Below are positions 1-18,795 of a stretch of DNA of 64,000 nt, in pieces. The notes beneath the pieces were generated by a model. It was not told where the DNA came from, did not search any database, and was given only the letters and a program-made list of their open reading frames with translations. The stretch spans positions 1,924,001 to 1,988,000 of the forward strand of contig JAQPZY010001548.1 of NCBI GenBank assembly GCA_029931535.1. Direction: 5' to 3'. Source of the DNA: Margaritifera margaritifera (lineage: Eukaryota > Mollusca > Bivalvia > Unionida > Margaritiferidae). Numbering within the stretch: position 1 is the first letter of the stretch; each line of letters opens with the position of its first letter. Made by a program: the position numbers and the translations under genes.

Positions 1-1245
1 AAAGCAGAAATTTTAAACAAGCTGTTTCAGTCACTCTTTCCACCAAGCACAGCTTTGACATTGAGTCAGATCTGTCAAACGTTGCTTCAGGATTATTTCT
101 CACATGGCCTTATGAAGGAGATTCACGTACCCCAAAAATACAGAAGTAAGTGCCCAACAATGCCAGACATAGAAATATCTTTAAAGTACATGGGAAGTAG
201 TGCCCTGGTGACCTGTATACTACTGTCATGTCTCAGTAAAGCCAATAGTACTTCAGCAACTCAGAAATTAAATAGTACCTATTTTCCAGATCATCTACCC
301 AAAATCATTTAGTTCATGTTAAATTCATACAGACTGGTCCAAAGCAAATGTTTGCCCTTTGTTAAAAGTGTAACAAAAGCGATGAAGCAAACTACAGACT
401 GATTTCACTTACATGCGTTTTCTGTAAAGTTTTGAAACATATAGCTGCATCTAACTTAATGAAACACTTCAACAAAGAAAATATACTGTATGACTTACAA
501 CATGGATTCCGTGAACAATTCATTTCAAACTCAAATGATACAACTAGCTAAAGAATTAGCTAGAAACCTTTCACAATGCAATCAATTTAATATCGTATTC
601 CTAGACTTCATATAATAAAGAATGTCACATAAAACTACTTTATAAATTACACCAGCATCCGAAATATAACATTAAGCTTGATTAAAGCTTTCCTGCTAGC
701 ACATGGCCAGTTAGTAATACTTTAAGGCGAAGCCTCGTTTGAATTACCAGTCACATTAGGAGTACCGCGGGGTTCTATTCTATTCTTCTACTGAAAACAT
801 TCATTCAACAGTAAGACTATGGGCAGATGCTACAACCGTATACCGTACTGCTGGTAATAACTCTAACTGTAACAAATTTCAACAAGACCCTGTTATTCTT
901 GAAAAAAGGGAGAAACTGTGGAAAATGGATTTTAACCCTGCCCATTGTATAGTGAGTGGAACAAACTCCCACAAAATATCGCCGTCATGCCTCAACTATC
1001 TTTCTTCAAATCAGCAATTCGCATAGTCTTTCCCTTTTAACCCTAAATTTCACTGTTTTACTTGGTGTTTTTTTTAAAATCCTAGTTTCTTTTTTCTTCA
1101 CTAATTTGAACATTTAACATTATCATACTTTTGCTTTCATCAGTATGCCTTTACTCTTTCTTCTCGTACAAATATGCACAGACGCGCAACTGCATATACT
1201 CCTTGAGAGAAGGTGCTGCAATATAGATAGATAGAAAGTGTACAT
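1..1245 (+). mobile_element. Decayed non-LTR retrotransposon (jockey/CR1-like), 3' part of the reverse transcriptase ORF
   Basis: Reading through several frames on the plus strand gives a chain of reverse-transcriptase-like peptides. Near 383-410 there is a NYRLISLT stretch (the usual YRPISLT block), at 497-520 LQHGFRE, around 925-945 MDFNPAHC, and at 957-1037 WNKLPQNIAVMP followed by FFKSAIR, which is the usual C-terminal end of such ORF2 proteins. The tail at about 1222-1240 is a short TAGA repeat, a common 3' end in this group. Frameshifts and stops are frequent, so the copy is old and non-functional. It is cut by the left window edge. The assignment to jockey/CR1 rather than another LINE clade is by motif order only. 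Confidence 0.7.
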
Positions 1246-9965
<8,720 letters not shown>

Positions 9966-10035
9966 ATTGAAGAGAAATGGACAAATGTAAACCATTTTAA
10001 TGTTGATAATTCATGAATACCTTGTACAATCCAGG

Positions 10036-10037
<2 letters not shown>

Positions 10038-10113
<76 letters not shown>
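10038..10113. repeat. (AT)n microsatellite
   Basis: Uninterrupted AT dinucleotides, about 76 bases. Confidence 0.98.
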
Positions 10114-10116
<3 letters not shown>

Positions 10117-11019
10117 TCACGTTCTATTACCACGGTATGCCTATTACCGCGGCATTAAACATTTTTGTTCAGTGATATCACCATGCGTAACATCGGAATA
10201 ACCTGCATGTAAACATAATGTCATGAAGTTCACATAGCCGTGAATACTAAAAATTTGAAGAATTAGCTCTATTCTGGGTAAACAGAATCCTAGATTTCCA
10301 TTACATGTACAAATTTAAGTAAGTGATAAAATCCCATTCATACCATATCCAGTTCGAATCTTTTTTTTGTACTTTTCAATCATAAAAGCGTGCCGAGCAT
10401 AAAATGTCTACAAATCGTCTGCTTCACAATTTAAACAATACAAGCAGAATTGGTGACCTGACTGACGCTCTTCGATAAAAATTGTTATCTAAGTTGGGGG
10501 GGGGGGGGGGGGGCAGTAAGGGCGTATTGTCAAACTCGTGAGTTTTATTTTAGTGTGGGTTCTTAGATCCGTAGTATAAAGGCAAGTTAATGAACCGTGT
10601 CATCCCTTTAAATTCATAAAAGGTGTTTTCTAGACATGCGGCATACAATGAAAGTTTACGTTAGTTGGGGTTAACTATAAATATACCATGTAATATAGAA
10701 TAGGAATATCATAAACCATAATTATTTCATGGAATTACAACAACTCGGGCATATAAAGATCATGATTAAATTTATGAATTTAATGTTTAAATTCTGTTAT
10801 TAAATGTGTTGATTTTACATAATATTTCCTGATTTTTGTACCCTTTTTTATTACTTTGATACTGTATTACCGACAGTCACTGTATTCATCAATTGCCGCG
10901 ATAATAGTACGTTCTCTTTTGAGGTCACCTCTGAATATCCAGTACTTTGGCGATCTCATTTCGATTAATTCTTTTGAATATTATAAACATCATTTCGTAT
11001 AGTCAAAACAATGTTAAGT

Positions 11020-11029
11020 TCTCTCTCTT

Positions 11030-11110
<81 letters not shown>
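11020..11110. repeat. (CT)n(AT)n compound microsatellite
   Basis: A CT-rich block of about 20 bases followed by about 68 bases of AT. Confidence 0.97.
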
Positions 11111-11113
<3 letters not shown>

Positions 11114-12315
11114 ATGAACCCATTGCACATTAAAAAAAATTGTTCTTTAATTCACTCTAAACGCGGTTCATAAGCCATAATGAACTCTTATTTATTTTAC
11201 TCATTCATAACTATCGTCAGCAAAACTGTATAAATCATGTAGATATTGCTATTACCTTCAAATTGCTAACATTTACAAATTGTATTGTATATTTTTGAGC
11301 TCTGATCCACTCTCAACGTACCTCACAGGCGTATTGATACCATACCTTTGTTTTGAGTATTGCAAATTACATCAATAATCTATTTACTGTACTAAATTAT
11401 TAATTATAAAGCAAGCATGTGCACGTACATTGTTCTACTATTAATGTGAAGATGTTTAGTCTGGGAAATCACATCGTCGCAAGCCACGGACTACGTTCTT
11501 ATTTCCCCCGGGGCTGCCTGCAATAAAAGTCCATCGTTTATCATGAATATGCATACATATGACTAACCAATCATTGTGAGCTCGTGTACAACTTTTAGGA
11601 AGGTTGACCCATCATGACCTTTCATGTTGATTGAGTGAGCCATTCGGATTTTCTATTCCAAACACAGTCACTTATCGGTTGTCAAACTTAACTACGGATA
11701 AGAGGTCATTGTCGCTGATGTATACCTGCTTATTTCGTTGGTTCATCGATGACATATTTTTATGCATATTCATTAGCAACGAAGAAATGCTATCGCAGGC
11801 AGTCGCGGTTGAAAAAAGAGAGTACCCAATTTTTGCCCGTGGCGTGCGAAGATGGGGAAAGCATAGAGCGAGTTTTGACAGAGGCTGAAGTTTGTCATAG
11901 ACCCAACTCTCCATACTCCATAATATTGGAAGCTAACTTAAAAACTCGTTCTTGAGAAAAAATCAAATGCAATGTTGCATCTGACCCTAGATACTGAATG
12001 TTCCAGATTTTGCATTCATTTAACAAATATTGTCAAATAAATTATATAAAAATGTATTGGAATATGCAGGATGTGACGATTTAATGTGTTCTACTTGTAT
12101 ACATCTTGTTTTTTTGTGTTGTTCAGGAAGTTTTTCCATCCATGTTTGTGCTCAGCTACATTGTATTGTCTAAGAATTTCAAGAGAATGGAAGAGGAATA
12201 AATCTTTTTATTCCACTTTATATTATTGATATTTTTTTATTTTGAAATTTCGAATTCGGTAAAATTTGGCCTCGTACAACAATGGCATATTCCGCTGGTT
12301 ACACGTGTGTTATCA

Positions 12316-12321
12316 GTACAC

Positions 12322-12352
<31 letters not shown>
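12316..12352. repeat. (AAT)n microsatellite
   Basis: About 12 AAT units just 5' of the next LINE remnant. Confidence 0.9.
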
Positions 12353-12359
<7 letters not shown>

Positions 12360-12419
12360 ATTAGACCTTTGAATCTCCAATATCCACATATATGGTTAAC
12401 TGAACATTTGAAACATGCA

Positions 12420-13420
12420 CAAAGATCAATAGCCTGCTATTCATGGACGATCAGAACTCCATGGGCAAAATGAGTCTGAAATAGACGTCCTGGTCCAAAC
12501 AGCAAGCATTGTGCCTGATGACATTCGACTGGAATTTGGAATAGGCAAGTACGTGGATGTAAGCATCAAAAACATTAGTAATTAAGCTCCAGGACAACTA
12601 TAGTTGAAACAACTAGGTGAATACAGAGACTACAAATACCGAGGAGTTCTTGAGGCATACAAAATAAAACATGATAAGAAGAAGAGTATGATCAAAAAAG
12701 GAAAACATTCAAATGGTTAGAAAAGTAGTATGCTAAACAATAATTGGAGGCGTTGCTATCGCAGTTATCAACAACCGGACAGTTTCCATCATCAGGAACG
12801 CAGCCTGCATCGCAGATTGGACCAAAAAAGCTGGAAGATATAGGTAGAAAAACGTGAAAGCTAATATCCATGCACGGTGCACTGCATCCAAGAGGCGATG
12901 TAAACAGATTATACATTCCCAGGAAGATCGGAGAAAAGGGGCCTGATAAACGTTGAAGACTGTGTTCATGTAGAACAAAAAAGTCCAGAAAGTACGTCAG
13001 GGAACTGAATGAATATTTCCAGCCATAGTCTATGAAGAATGCCTTTACAAAGAATGATTACCAGATGAAGGGTGGTCAGGAAAAGAACATCAGATTGGAG
13101 GGACAAAGTAATGCATGATCAGTTTGCTAAGGAAGCATAATAAGATCCATTAAGTGCACTTGATGAAGGACCCCAAGAGTTGAAGAACTAAAAAAAAACA
13201 AAAAAAAAAAAAAAAAGATTAAAAATGGCAGCGAATGACCAGGTACTCATAGTACAAATTTTTTTAAATCGAGCGTACAAAATTAAAATGCATCACCATT
13301 GTGCAGAAGTTACAAGCGCAAGGATGAGATAGTCAATCCCCGAATCAGTGAATGCAGCGAGCTAGCCCAGCACGAGTACCAAACTCATCGTAAAAAGTGG
13401 CCAAACTTTTTACTGGATGG
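12420..13420 (+). mobile_element. Degenerate REL-endonuclease (R2-type) LINE remnant
   Basis: Plus-strand frames give, in order: the catalytic-block region with LLFMDD (about 12437-12455, the xxDD motif intact in one frame), YKYRGVLEAYKIKHD (about 12632-12675), SMHGALHPRGDVNRLYIP (12868-12920, a very typical RT C-terminal block of this LINE group), MHDQFAKEA (13113-13138), and a zinc-finger-like HHCAEV..LAQHEYQTHRK stretch (13293-13400). Multiple stops and frameshifts show it is dead. The poly(A)-like tract at 13191-13216 is internal. Confidence 0.75.
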
Positions 13421-13440
13421 ATAGTTCGGGTGTAGGACAA

Positions 13441-13515
13441 AATCCCCCCCCCCCCCACCAGGACAAATTCCCCCCAGCATAATGAAAGATAGGACATAAT
13501 CCCCCCCCCCTCCAG
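13441..13515. repeat. C-rich direct repeats
   Basis: Three imperfect copies of a GGACAAA(T)TCCCCCC-type unit around 13434-13515, with C-runs of 6 to 13. Confidence 0.8.
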
Positions 13516-13804
13516 TCTAAGTTTATCCCTTTAAAACTTTTTAAACCGTCACAAATACCAATCTGTACTGGTAACTTGTTTTAATTGTATTATCATTATA
13601 GAATCGGGTTAAAAGATTTGGTACTGGCCTAGTTTAAAACGGGATAGGGGAAGAAAAAAAAATGTGACATATCATCAATATACCTCATATTTAATTTAGT
13701 TATGTAATTTCAGGTTTATCCAATAAAATTATGACTTAGCTTTTAAATACTTCACAAAATATAACAGTAATGGTCAAATACAGTAAACTCAGTACTTATT
13801 CCAT
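13516..13804. other. Spacer, nothing recognised
   Basis: AT-rich sequence without features. Confidence 0.5.
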
Positions 13805-14296
13805 TTATATGCTAGTAATACTCTTTTTCCAACGGATGCAGTGCCCCACAGCTCTCGGGGTTTCGTTGATGGTCTTCAGGCCTTGCTGACGTTCTGTGCA
13901 GATTCTCATCAGACGATTTTGCAGGTTTTTCGTCATTCGGTTGACTCTCTTTCTCCGTGCCTCACCCCTTGTATCTTGAAGAAGAGCTATTATGTAGAGA
14001 TTTTGCATCATCGTCACTTATTATGAAAGGATTTTTTTAGATGTCCATCTTATTATGGAAGAAATGCTCACGATCACCACTTGTTATGAATTATTTTGAC
14101 CATCACCACTTATTGTGAGAGTTTTTCTTTGAACAGCATTTGGTGTAAAAAGTTTGTCATTGCTGCTGGTGATAAGGGGATGTTCGTCCAGCAAGATTTC
14201 TTTGCGGCCTCCCTTGCGGAGGTGTCACTCCTTGCGATGTGTTGGCTACATCGCTGGGGTGCGAGAGGGGTACCGGGTTCGAACTACAAAGGAGGC

Positions 14297-14342
14297 TGCA
14301 ACAAGAACAACTCTTCAGATGTAGAGAGAGACGTGGCAACTT
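14297..14342 (-). repeat. Direct repeat, copy 1 (minus strand: AATAAA then ...TTGTTCTTGTTGCAG)
   Basis: Minus strand: AATAAA about 20 bases before a GAAGAGTTGTTCTTGTTGCAG-type end. The same end recurs at 14914-14956. An LTR U5-like or shared exon-end interpretation is possible. Confidence 0.6.
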
Positions 14343-14910
14343 TTATTAAATTAACACATTCCGAATAAAAACTACATAGGAAGATATATATTCTAAATAC
14401 AAGAATACACGTATAATTGATATATTGATTCAAAGCTTGCCGACTTCATACATTTATTTAATTTCTGTATTTTTGAATTCTGATGTAAATTACTAAATAT
14501 TGAATAAACCCAAGATGGCCAAAATATAGTAAAACTCAATATTTCGAACTACGACCAACATAAATATCATGTATCATGTTCTCGCAACCCAACGATATTT
14601 TATTTCTAAATTAATTATCAAACACATGAAGTTGGCAGCAAATCTTTTTTCCAATAATTCAACATTATAATATTTGTAGAAAATTCACACAATTACAATT
14701 CATATAAATTCCTACAAAAAATCTACACAGTTATAATGTATATAAATTACTAATAAAAAATCTTCACAATCCAAAAAAAGAATATAATTTACAATTAAAT
14801 ATTAAGAATAAAAACACATAATGTTCTTAGGTAGAAAGAAAAATACCTTCCAGTACCTAAAAAATCTTACAAAAAGTCTTTTAAAATATGATAAAACAAT
14901 TTTCTCTTAC

Positions 14911-15123
14911 CTGCAACAAGAACAACTCTTCAAATTTAAAGAGACGTAGCAACTATTTTCTCAAGGCGCGCTGCGCCTTATATCCAGTTCTTGGTCAAGG
15001 AATGCGCAGCTCACTCTATATAAGGTTATGAGTTTAGGCGATACAGGCTAAAGCGAGGTCTCTAGGCACGAGATTTTACGAGACTTTCATACAACGCATT
15101 CCCCTTTCCCAAAATTGTTACAG
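14911..15123 (-). mobile_element. Possible solo-LTR-like segment (minus strand), low confidence
   Basis: Read on the minus strand it begins TGTAACAATTTTGGG (15123) and ends with the GAAGAGTTGTTCTTGTTGCAG repeat (14913), with a TATATAG box near 15017-15023. About 212 bp is a reasonable LTR length. A strong splice-donor-like GTAAGAG follows directly. There is no terminal TG...CA pair that I can prove and no clean target-site duplication. Confidence 0.25.
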
Positions 15124-16390
15124 ATTAGTTGAACTACGCTTCTACACGAAGGTTGCTAAGCTGGTCACGTGAAGTGAAAGAATTTCGAAGACGTGAAGAA
15201 ATTTTGCTAACATCAGCATTTTGCCTTTACAATCCCCCACCTGTGTATTGTCAAAAAAATCTCACTCCTACCGTAAAATATCAATGCAGTACACTTTTGT
15301 ACTATATTGTTTTAGAGAACTCAATCGCTAAAAATTCTGTTTTATTAAAAATTATAAACATTTGAATTATAAAAGAAAACTTACTCTTTATAAAAATTCC
15401 TTCAAAATTCATCGATTAAAGAATTATAAAATTTGAATTATAAAAATTTGAGTTATAAAAATTTCTTGAAAATTCTATCGTAACAGAGCCATTGGTACCA
15501 AGGCAGCATCCTTGCAGAGACTGTCGATGAGGGTCCAAAATGATGGGTGTTTGTAACGAACCAGCTGCGAAAACGCCAGATTCTAACTCTCGCGCAAGTT
15601 GTTTGTGCGGTCATTCCCATCAAGAGTGACTTGGTCGACATTCTACATTATTGGTGGGAACAGAGGGGGCAGACGTCGGAAGCGGACTGGCGGCACATCA
15701 TCACAACCGTCTGCTGGAGGCTGCTGAAGACGTCGGAATGTCCCTGTCACATACGTCGTGTCGAAATAATCTAGCCTCTTCACCTGTCGGGGTATTGGTA
15801 CGCATAAATCTCATGCCGTCCGTGACGTTATCCACAGGGAGAAAGGCCAACCCATCCCGCATCCCACAAAACAGCCGGAACCCTTCCTCCGTCTTGTAGA
15901 GGTCAGTCAATCCAAGTTGTTTGATCTTCCTCCAAGTACTTTGGGTGAGGTGGAAGAAACACCATCGGAATTAAACGTGAGGCGCATTGGCATGCCTTCC
16001 TATGGGAGCACTCCCATCGGATGCGGATTGTCAGCCTTCTTCGTGTACATGTAACCATCATAGCACAACTTTTCACCACCCTTATTACTCCTGATTATTT
16101 CCATACTGATCATTAAGTTTCAAGTGATTTCACAAACCCCAAAATACAGTTTATTATATGTTGATTAACATGGGAGTTCGTATTCCTCCGAAAAACAAAA
16201 TAAGTCGGAAATTCTTGGCACTATTTTTCTAAATACGGTAAAATGCAAGTGTTAAAAACATCGCGGAAGGATTTAATGCGATGGTTTAAAAATATGTGGA
16301 ACGATTCTTATGAAAGCGAGGTGACAAAGTACATGCTGCATGCGATTAGTCTTTAGGCATCTTAATCTCCTTGCTCGTTAAGATCTGACA

Positions 16391-16583
16391 TCTAACCTGC
16401 ACACTATACATCTTCCATCTAATCGAGGGAAGCCAACACCATACAATTTTAGAGTGCCCAGAAACACATATATATGTGGCTTAATCTAACCCCCGCACTA
16501 TACGTCTTTCATCTACTCAAGGGAGATTACACAAACTTTCAAACGGCCCAAAAACACGTAGAAACACGTATATATATGGCTTC
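16391..16583. repeat. Imperfect tandem dimer, about 95-bp unit
   Basis: Two copies of ATCTAACC..GCACTATAC.TCTT.CATCTA..CAAGGGA...CACGTATATATGGCTT-type sequence, starting at 16391 and 16485. It lies at the left flank of the Polinton and may be its outer sequence. Confidence 0.75.
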
Positions 16584-16654
16584 ATCTGATACATAAGTAG
16601 TATAGTGGGAGCATTAGGGGTCAAAATGGGCACTTGGGGTCATACGAGAAATGA

Positions 16655-16737
16655 ACATGGAGAGGGCACTTGGGGGTCAAAAGTGTTTATATGGTCAAAA
16701 GTGTTTATAGGGTCAGAAGTGTTTATAGGGTAGAAGT
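16655..16737. repeat. Short tandem repeat, GGTCAAAAGTGTTTATAG-type unit
   Basis: Four imperfect 17-20 bp copies at the left edge of the Polinton. The first is GGGGGTCAAAAGTGTTTATA. Confidence 0.8.
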
Positions 16738-16830
16738 GACACATAGACAAACACAAACAACACAAACATAGAAACATAGAAACACTAGGATTAGCAATGT
16801 TGGATTAGTTATTTTCTAAGAAAGGTGAGT

Positions 16831-16846
16831 GGCCCTAAAAAGGGCC
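16831..16846 (-). terminator. Histone-mRNA-type 3' stem-loop (minus strand)
   Basis: Minus strand GGCCCTTTTTAGGGCC: a perfect 6-bp stem with a four-base loop, preceded by CAAC and followed by ACTCA. The animal histone consensus is CCAAA-GGYYCTTTTNAGRGCC-ACCCA. It lies 22 bases past the stop of the small basic gene at 16868-17101. An A-rich stretch (TTAGAAAATAA) follows where the U7 target would be. Confidence 0.8.
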
Positions 16847-16867
16847 GTTGAAGTGGTGTGGAGAAAG

Positions 16868-17101
16868 TTAATAGATATCAAACTTCTTGGAGGGTCCTCT
16901 TCTCCTTAAGCTTCGACGTACTTCAGGTCCGTAAAGGAGCACCCGCTTCAGGCACCATTGTCTCTCTATATAGATCCTTCTCTTCCAAACAGCTGTATCT
17001 GTCATCTTGGTGATTGCCCATGAAGCTTTCAAGTACATGGGGTAGTCTGGGTTGAACAGCATACCAGATACGATCGATGATGATTCAACAGAGGTATACA
17101 T
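16868..17101 (-). CDS. Small basic protein, possible divergent histone-fold (H2B-like) protein of the Polinton
   Basis: 77 codons, start chosen at 17101 because a TATATATA box lies about 40 bases upstream; the frame is open further, to 17191, across that box. No stop or frameshift interrupts it. The C-terminal half is basic: KRRIYIERQ, then RVLLYGPEVRRSLRRRG. By eye this parallels the end of histone H2B (a REIQ-type start of the last helix, RLLLPGEL, then a basic tail), and the preceding SSIVSGMLFN could match its central helix. Identity is low and the core spacing is not perfect, so a histone fold is a hypothesis. In its favour, the gene ends in a histone-type 3' stem-loop and is divergently paired with another stem-loop gene across a TATA/CCAAT promoter, as H2A/H2B genes are. 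It could otherwise be an unrelated DNA-binding virion protein. Confidence 0.45.
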   Translation of the reverse strand: MYTSVESSSIVSGMLFNPDYPMYLKASWAITKMTDTAVWKRRIYIERQWCLKRVLLYGPEVRRSLRRRGPSKKFDIY

Positions 17102-17316
17102 CTTCAGAACAGGTGAAGCTATTTGACAAAAGCGCTGATATATATAGCCTAAGAGCGGATCGAAACGGATCGAAATGAGCCACCAATCCAAACGCGCGTT
17201 ACAACAGGGTCCGTCTCTCTTCCAATCAGAAGAGAGGGGGTGGGGGTGGTGAAATCATCTTCAGTTTATAGGCGTCACAGCGTTCGTATGGTTTTACCTT
17301 TTGTGTCATTTTGAGT
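17102..17316. promoter_or_regulatory. Divergent promoter with TATA boxes and CCAAT motifs
   Basis: Between the minus-strand basic gene and the plus-strand gene at 17317. Minus-strand TATATATAT at 17138-17146, plus-strand TTTATAGG at 17265-17272, CCAAT at 17185-17189 and 17222-17226. The layout resembles paired histone gene promoters. Confidence 0.55.
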
Positions 17317-17962
17317 ATGGCTGATACAACGAAGACAATATATTGGGGTGAGCATGCGACGGTAATCTCGTATGTTCGGAGCGAGAGAACGACGGCAAAT
17401 GCAGTGGTTAACTTTCAACCAGAAGATTTTATTTTAGATTTTGTGGATTTTCTGTCGTCGCAAGAATTTTTGCCTGAAACAACCACTGTTGTAGCGCCAC
17501 CACCACCATTTTTACCCGTGGTCGATGATTTTAAAAAGAGACAAAAAGAAGAATTGGAATTTGTTTTGCAGCGTCAGAGAGAAGCAGAAGAAGCATTTAT
17601 TCAAAGAGGAAAGAAGAAAGCAAGAAGAAGAAATAAGAAAGCTAGAAGAGGAGAAGCGTGAAGGACAGAAGGAAGGGAGTGATGAAAACAAAACGGTGAG
17701 TCTACTACAAGACATTTTAGCCGAGTTAAAGAATCTCAGAAACATGTATCAGATTTCTTTAACACAACCCAAAAGAAAGAGACCCTCACGGGCTAAACAT
17801 TCTAAACCCATCACTACTACTACTGAGACGCTACAATCACCACCATTGACTACTACTACTACTACCACCACTACCAAATCAGCAGCAGCAACAGGAGTAG
17901 GAGTAGGACTTGGCCGTGGAAAGGGATTGAGACAGTTAAAACTTATCATGTCCAGTCCATAA
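17317..17962 (+). pseudogene. Polinton coiled-coil/basic protein with one frameshift
   Basis: The first frame runs from the ATG at 17317 (TTTATAGG box 45 bases upstream) to 17661. The second, shifted by +1, is open from 17525 to the TAA at 17960-17962. Their sensible parts join near 17600-17620 in a purine run: an acidic N-terminal half with a Pro-rich PPPPFLP stretch, then an EEERRKQEEEI-type coiled coil that continues only in the second frame, a leucine-rich segment (LLQDILAELKNL), a nuclear-localisation-like KRKRPSR, a Thr run encoded by ACT repeats, and a Gly-rich tail (GVGVGLGRGKGL). No family recognised. A histone-type stem-loop starts 26 bases after the stop. The break may be a mutation or, less likely, a programmed +1 shift. 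Confidence 0.6.
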
Positions 17963-17987
17963 CTTTGTTAGAAACAAACACCCCAAC

Positions 17988-18002
17988 GGTCCTTTCAGGG
18001 CC
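17988..18002 (+). terminator. Histone-mRNA-type 3' stem-loop
   Basis: GGTCCTTTCAGGGCC, preceded by CCCAAC and followed by ACCCACA, with GAAAAGAAATAAT (18015-18027) where the U7 snRNA target lies in histone genes. Compared with the consensus it lacks one loop T and has one G-T pair. It lies 26 bases behind the coiled-coil gene. Confidence 0.8.
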
Positions 18003-18211
18003 ACCCACATCTCTAGAAAAGAAATAATCTCATTGCCAAATCAAGTAAAACTTTAAATCTCATCATTGGATTGTGTATGAGTGTGTGTGTGCGTGTGTCC
18101 ATACTCTATAAAAAAAGCCCAAAAGACACTTACTTTTTTTCCATTTTGGTATATTCTCTTTTTAAAAAAATCACAATGAACATTTCATAACACATCATTC
18201 AAGTTCAATGT

Positions 18212-18682
18212 TCACTCTCTGTCTCTTTTCTTGAATTTCTTCGCATGTATCAAGGGTTCTTCTTCTTCTTCACTGCCTTCCAACAGTTTTGCCTTCTTGC
18301 CTTTCTTGACGACGGGGATGGGTTCTTCTTCTTCTTCTGGTGCCGAAGATCCCTCTGCTTCCTCCCTCTCTTGCTTATTCTCTTGTTTCTTAGGACACTC
18401 TGAAGACCAGTGTCCTTTTTCTTGACAATGATAACATGTATCTTTTCCTTTGACTCTCTTTTCTTTTCCTTTACTTTGACGTTGTGGACATTCTTGAGCC
18501 CGATGTCCTTTCTCTTGACAGATGTAACAAGTATCTTGACTTTTATCTCGAGAGGAGGAGGAGTAGTCCTTAGTCTTACTGGTATACTTTCCAAGGACAC
18601 TCTGTAAAATTCTGATAGCAACAGACGTCTGTTGTGCTAAATCTCTGACCAAAAGGGTAAGCTTTTCTGACTTCTCTTCCAT
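18212..18682 (-). CDS. Protein with two CCHC zinc knuckles
   Basis: 156 codons from the ATG at 18682 (the frame is open to 18772, but a TATGTATA box near 18740 argues for the inner start). Two zinc knuckles of the retroviral Gag type, CX2CX4HX4C: CYICQEKGHRAQEC and CYHCQEKGHWSSEC, about 30 residues apart. The C-terminus is highly charged, with Glu and Lys clusters. The N-terminus (MEEKSEKLTLLVRDLAQQ) could be helical. The frame is intact. CCHC knuckles bind single-stranded nucleic acid; a role in genome packaging or RNA binding is a guess. It is divergent from DNA polymerase B, whose ATG is 113 bases away, and shares its promoter region. It is not a standard Polinton core gene. Confidence 0.75.
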   Translation of the reverse strand: MEEKSEKLTLLVRDLAQQTSVAIRILQSVLGKYTSKTKDYSSSSRDKSQDTCYICQEKGHRAQECPQRQSKGKEKRVKGKDTCYHCQEKGHWSSECPKKQENKQEREEAEGSSAPEEEEEPIPVVKKGKKAKLLEGSEEEEEPLIHAKKFKKRDRE

Positions 18683-18795
18683 CTTCTGTGTTTGAAAGTT
18701 GAATAACAAATAGTGACTCGGAGGGTAGGAAGGTCTCTCTATACATAGGGAGAGAGCTTGTTTAAAACTCAATCAGATTCAAGTTAGACATCAAG
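18683..18795. promoter_or_regulatory. Divergent promoter between zinc-knuckle gene and DNA polymerase B
   Basis: TTTAAAA (18760-18766) about 30 bases before the polymerase ATG on the plus strand, and TATGTATA near 18740 on the minus strand. Confidence 0.4.

Larger units (their letters stand above)
9966..12315. other. Gene-free spacer downstream of TLCD4
   Basis: Contains (AT)n at 10038-10113, a G-run at about 10496-10514 and CT/AT at 11020-11110. The overlapping open frames at 11631-11955 on both strands have no recognised domain. Confidence 0.5.
14030..15450. other. 1.4-kb insertion splitting the MULE-type pseudogene
   Basis: AT-rich. 13998-14122 has three imperfect copies of a CATCACCACTTATTATGA-like unit. 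14297-14342 and 14914-14956 are direct repeats (see separate entry). 14955-15125 is GC-richer and on the minus strand contains a TATATA box. No coding sequence recognised. Confidence 0.5.
13805..16077 (-). pseudogene. FLYWCH/MULE-type transposase (or domesticated relative), internally deleted and interrupted
   Basis: Read on the minus strand. 16077-16000 encodes KLCYDGYMYTKKAD, the middle of a FLYWCH zinc finger. From about 15978 the sequence jumps to WCFFHLTQSTWRKIKQLGL (to about 15915) and then FCGMRDGLAFLPVDNVTDGM (about 15870-15812), the C-terminal flank of Mutator-like transposase domains. 15760-15455 adds a TTYVTGTFRR/PLFPP block and a TNNLRES/TPIILDPH block in shifting frames. The end (ALLQDTRGEARRKRVNR through AVGHCIRW) is found about 1.4 kb away at 13990-13830, stop at 13805. 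The catalytic DDE core that should lie between the FLYWCH finger and CFFHLTQS is absent, so the copy cannot encode an active transposase. The 14030-15450 segment is an insertion or, less likely, an intron. Confidence 0.72.

Noticed and set aside
14240..14300. Possible tRNA gene (GGGTTCGAACTAC B-box-like word)
   Set aside because: No acceptor stem or anticodon arm could be formed around it.
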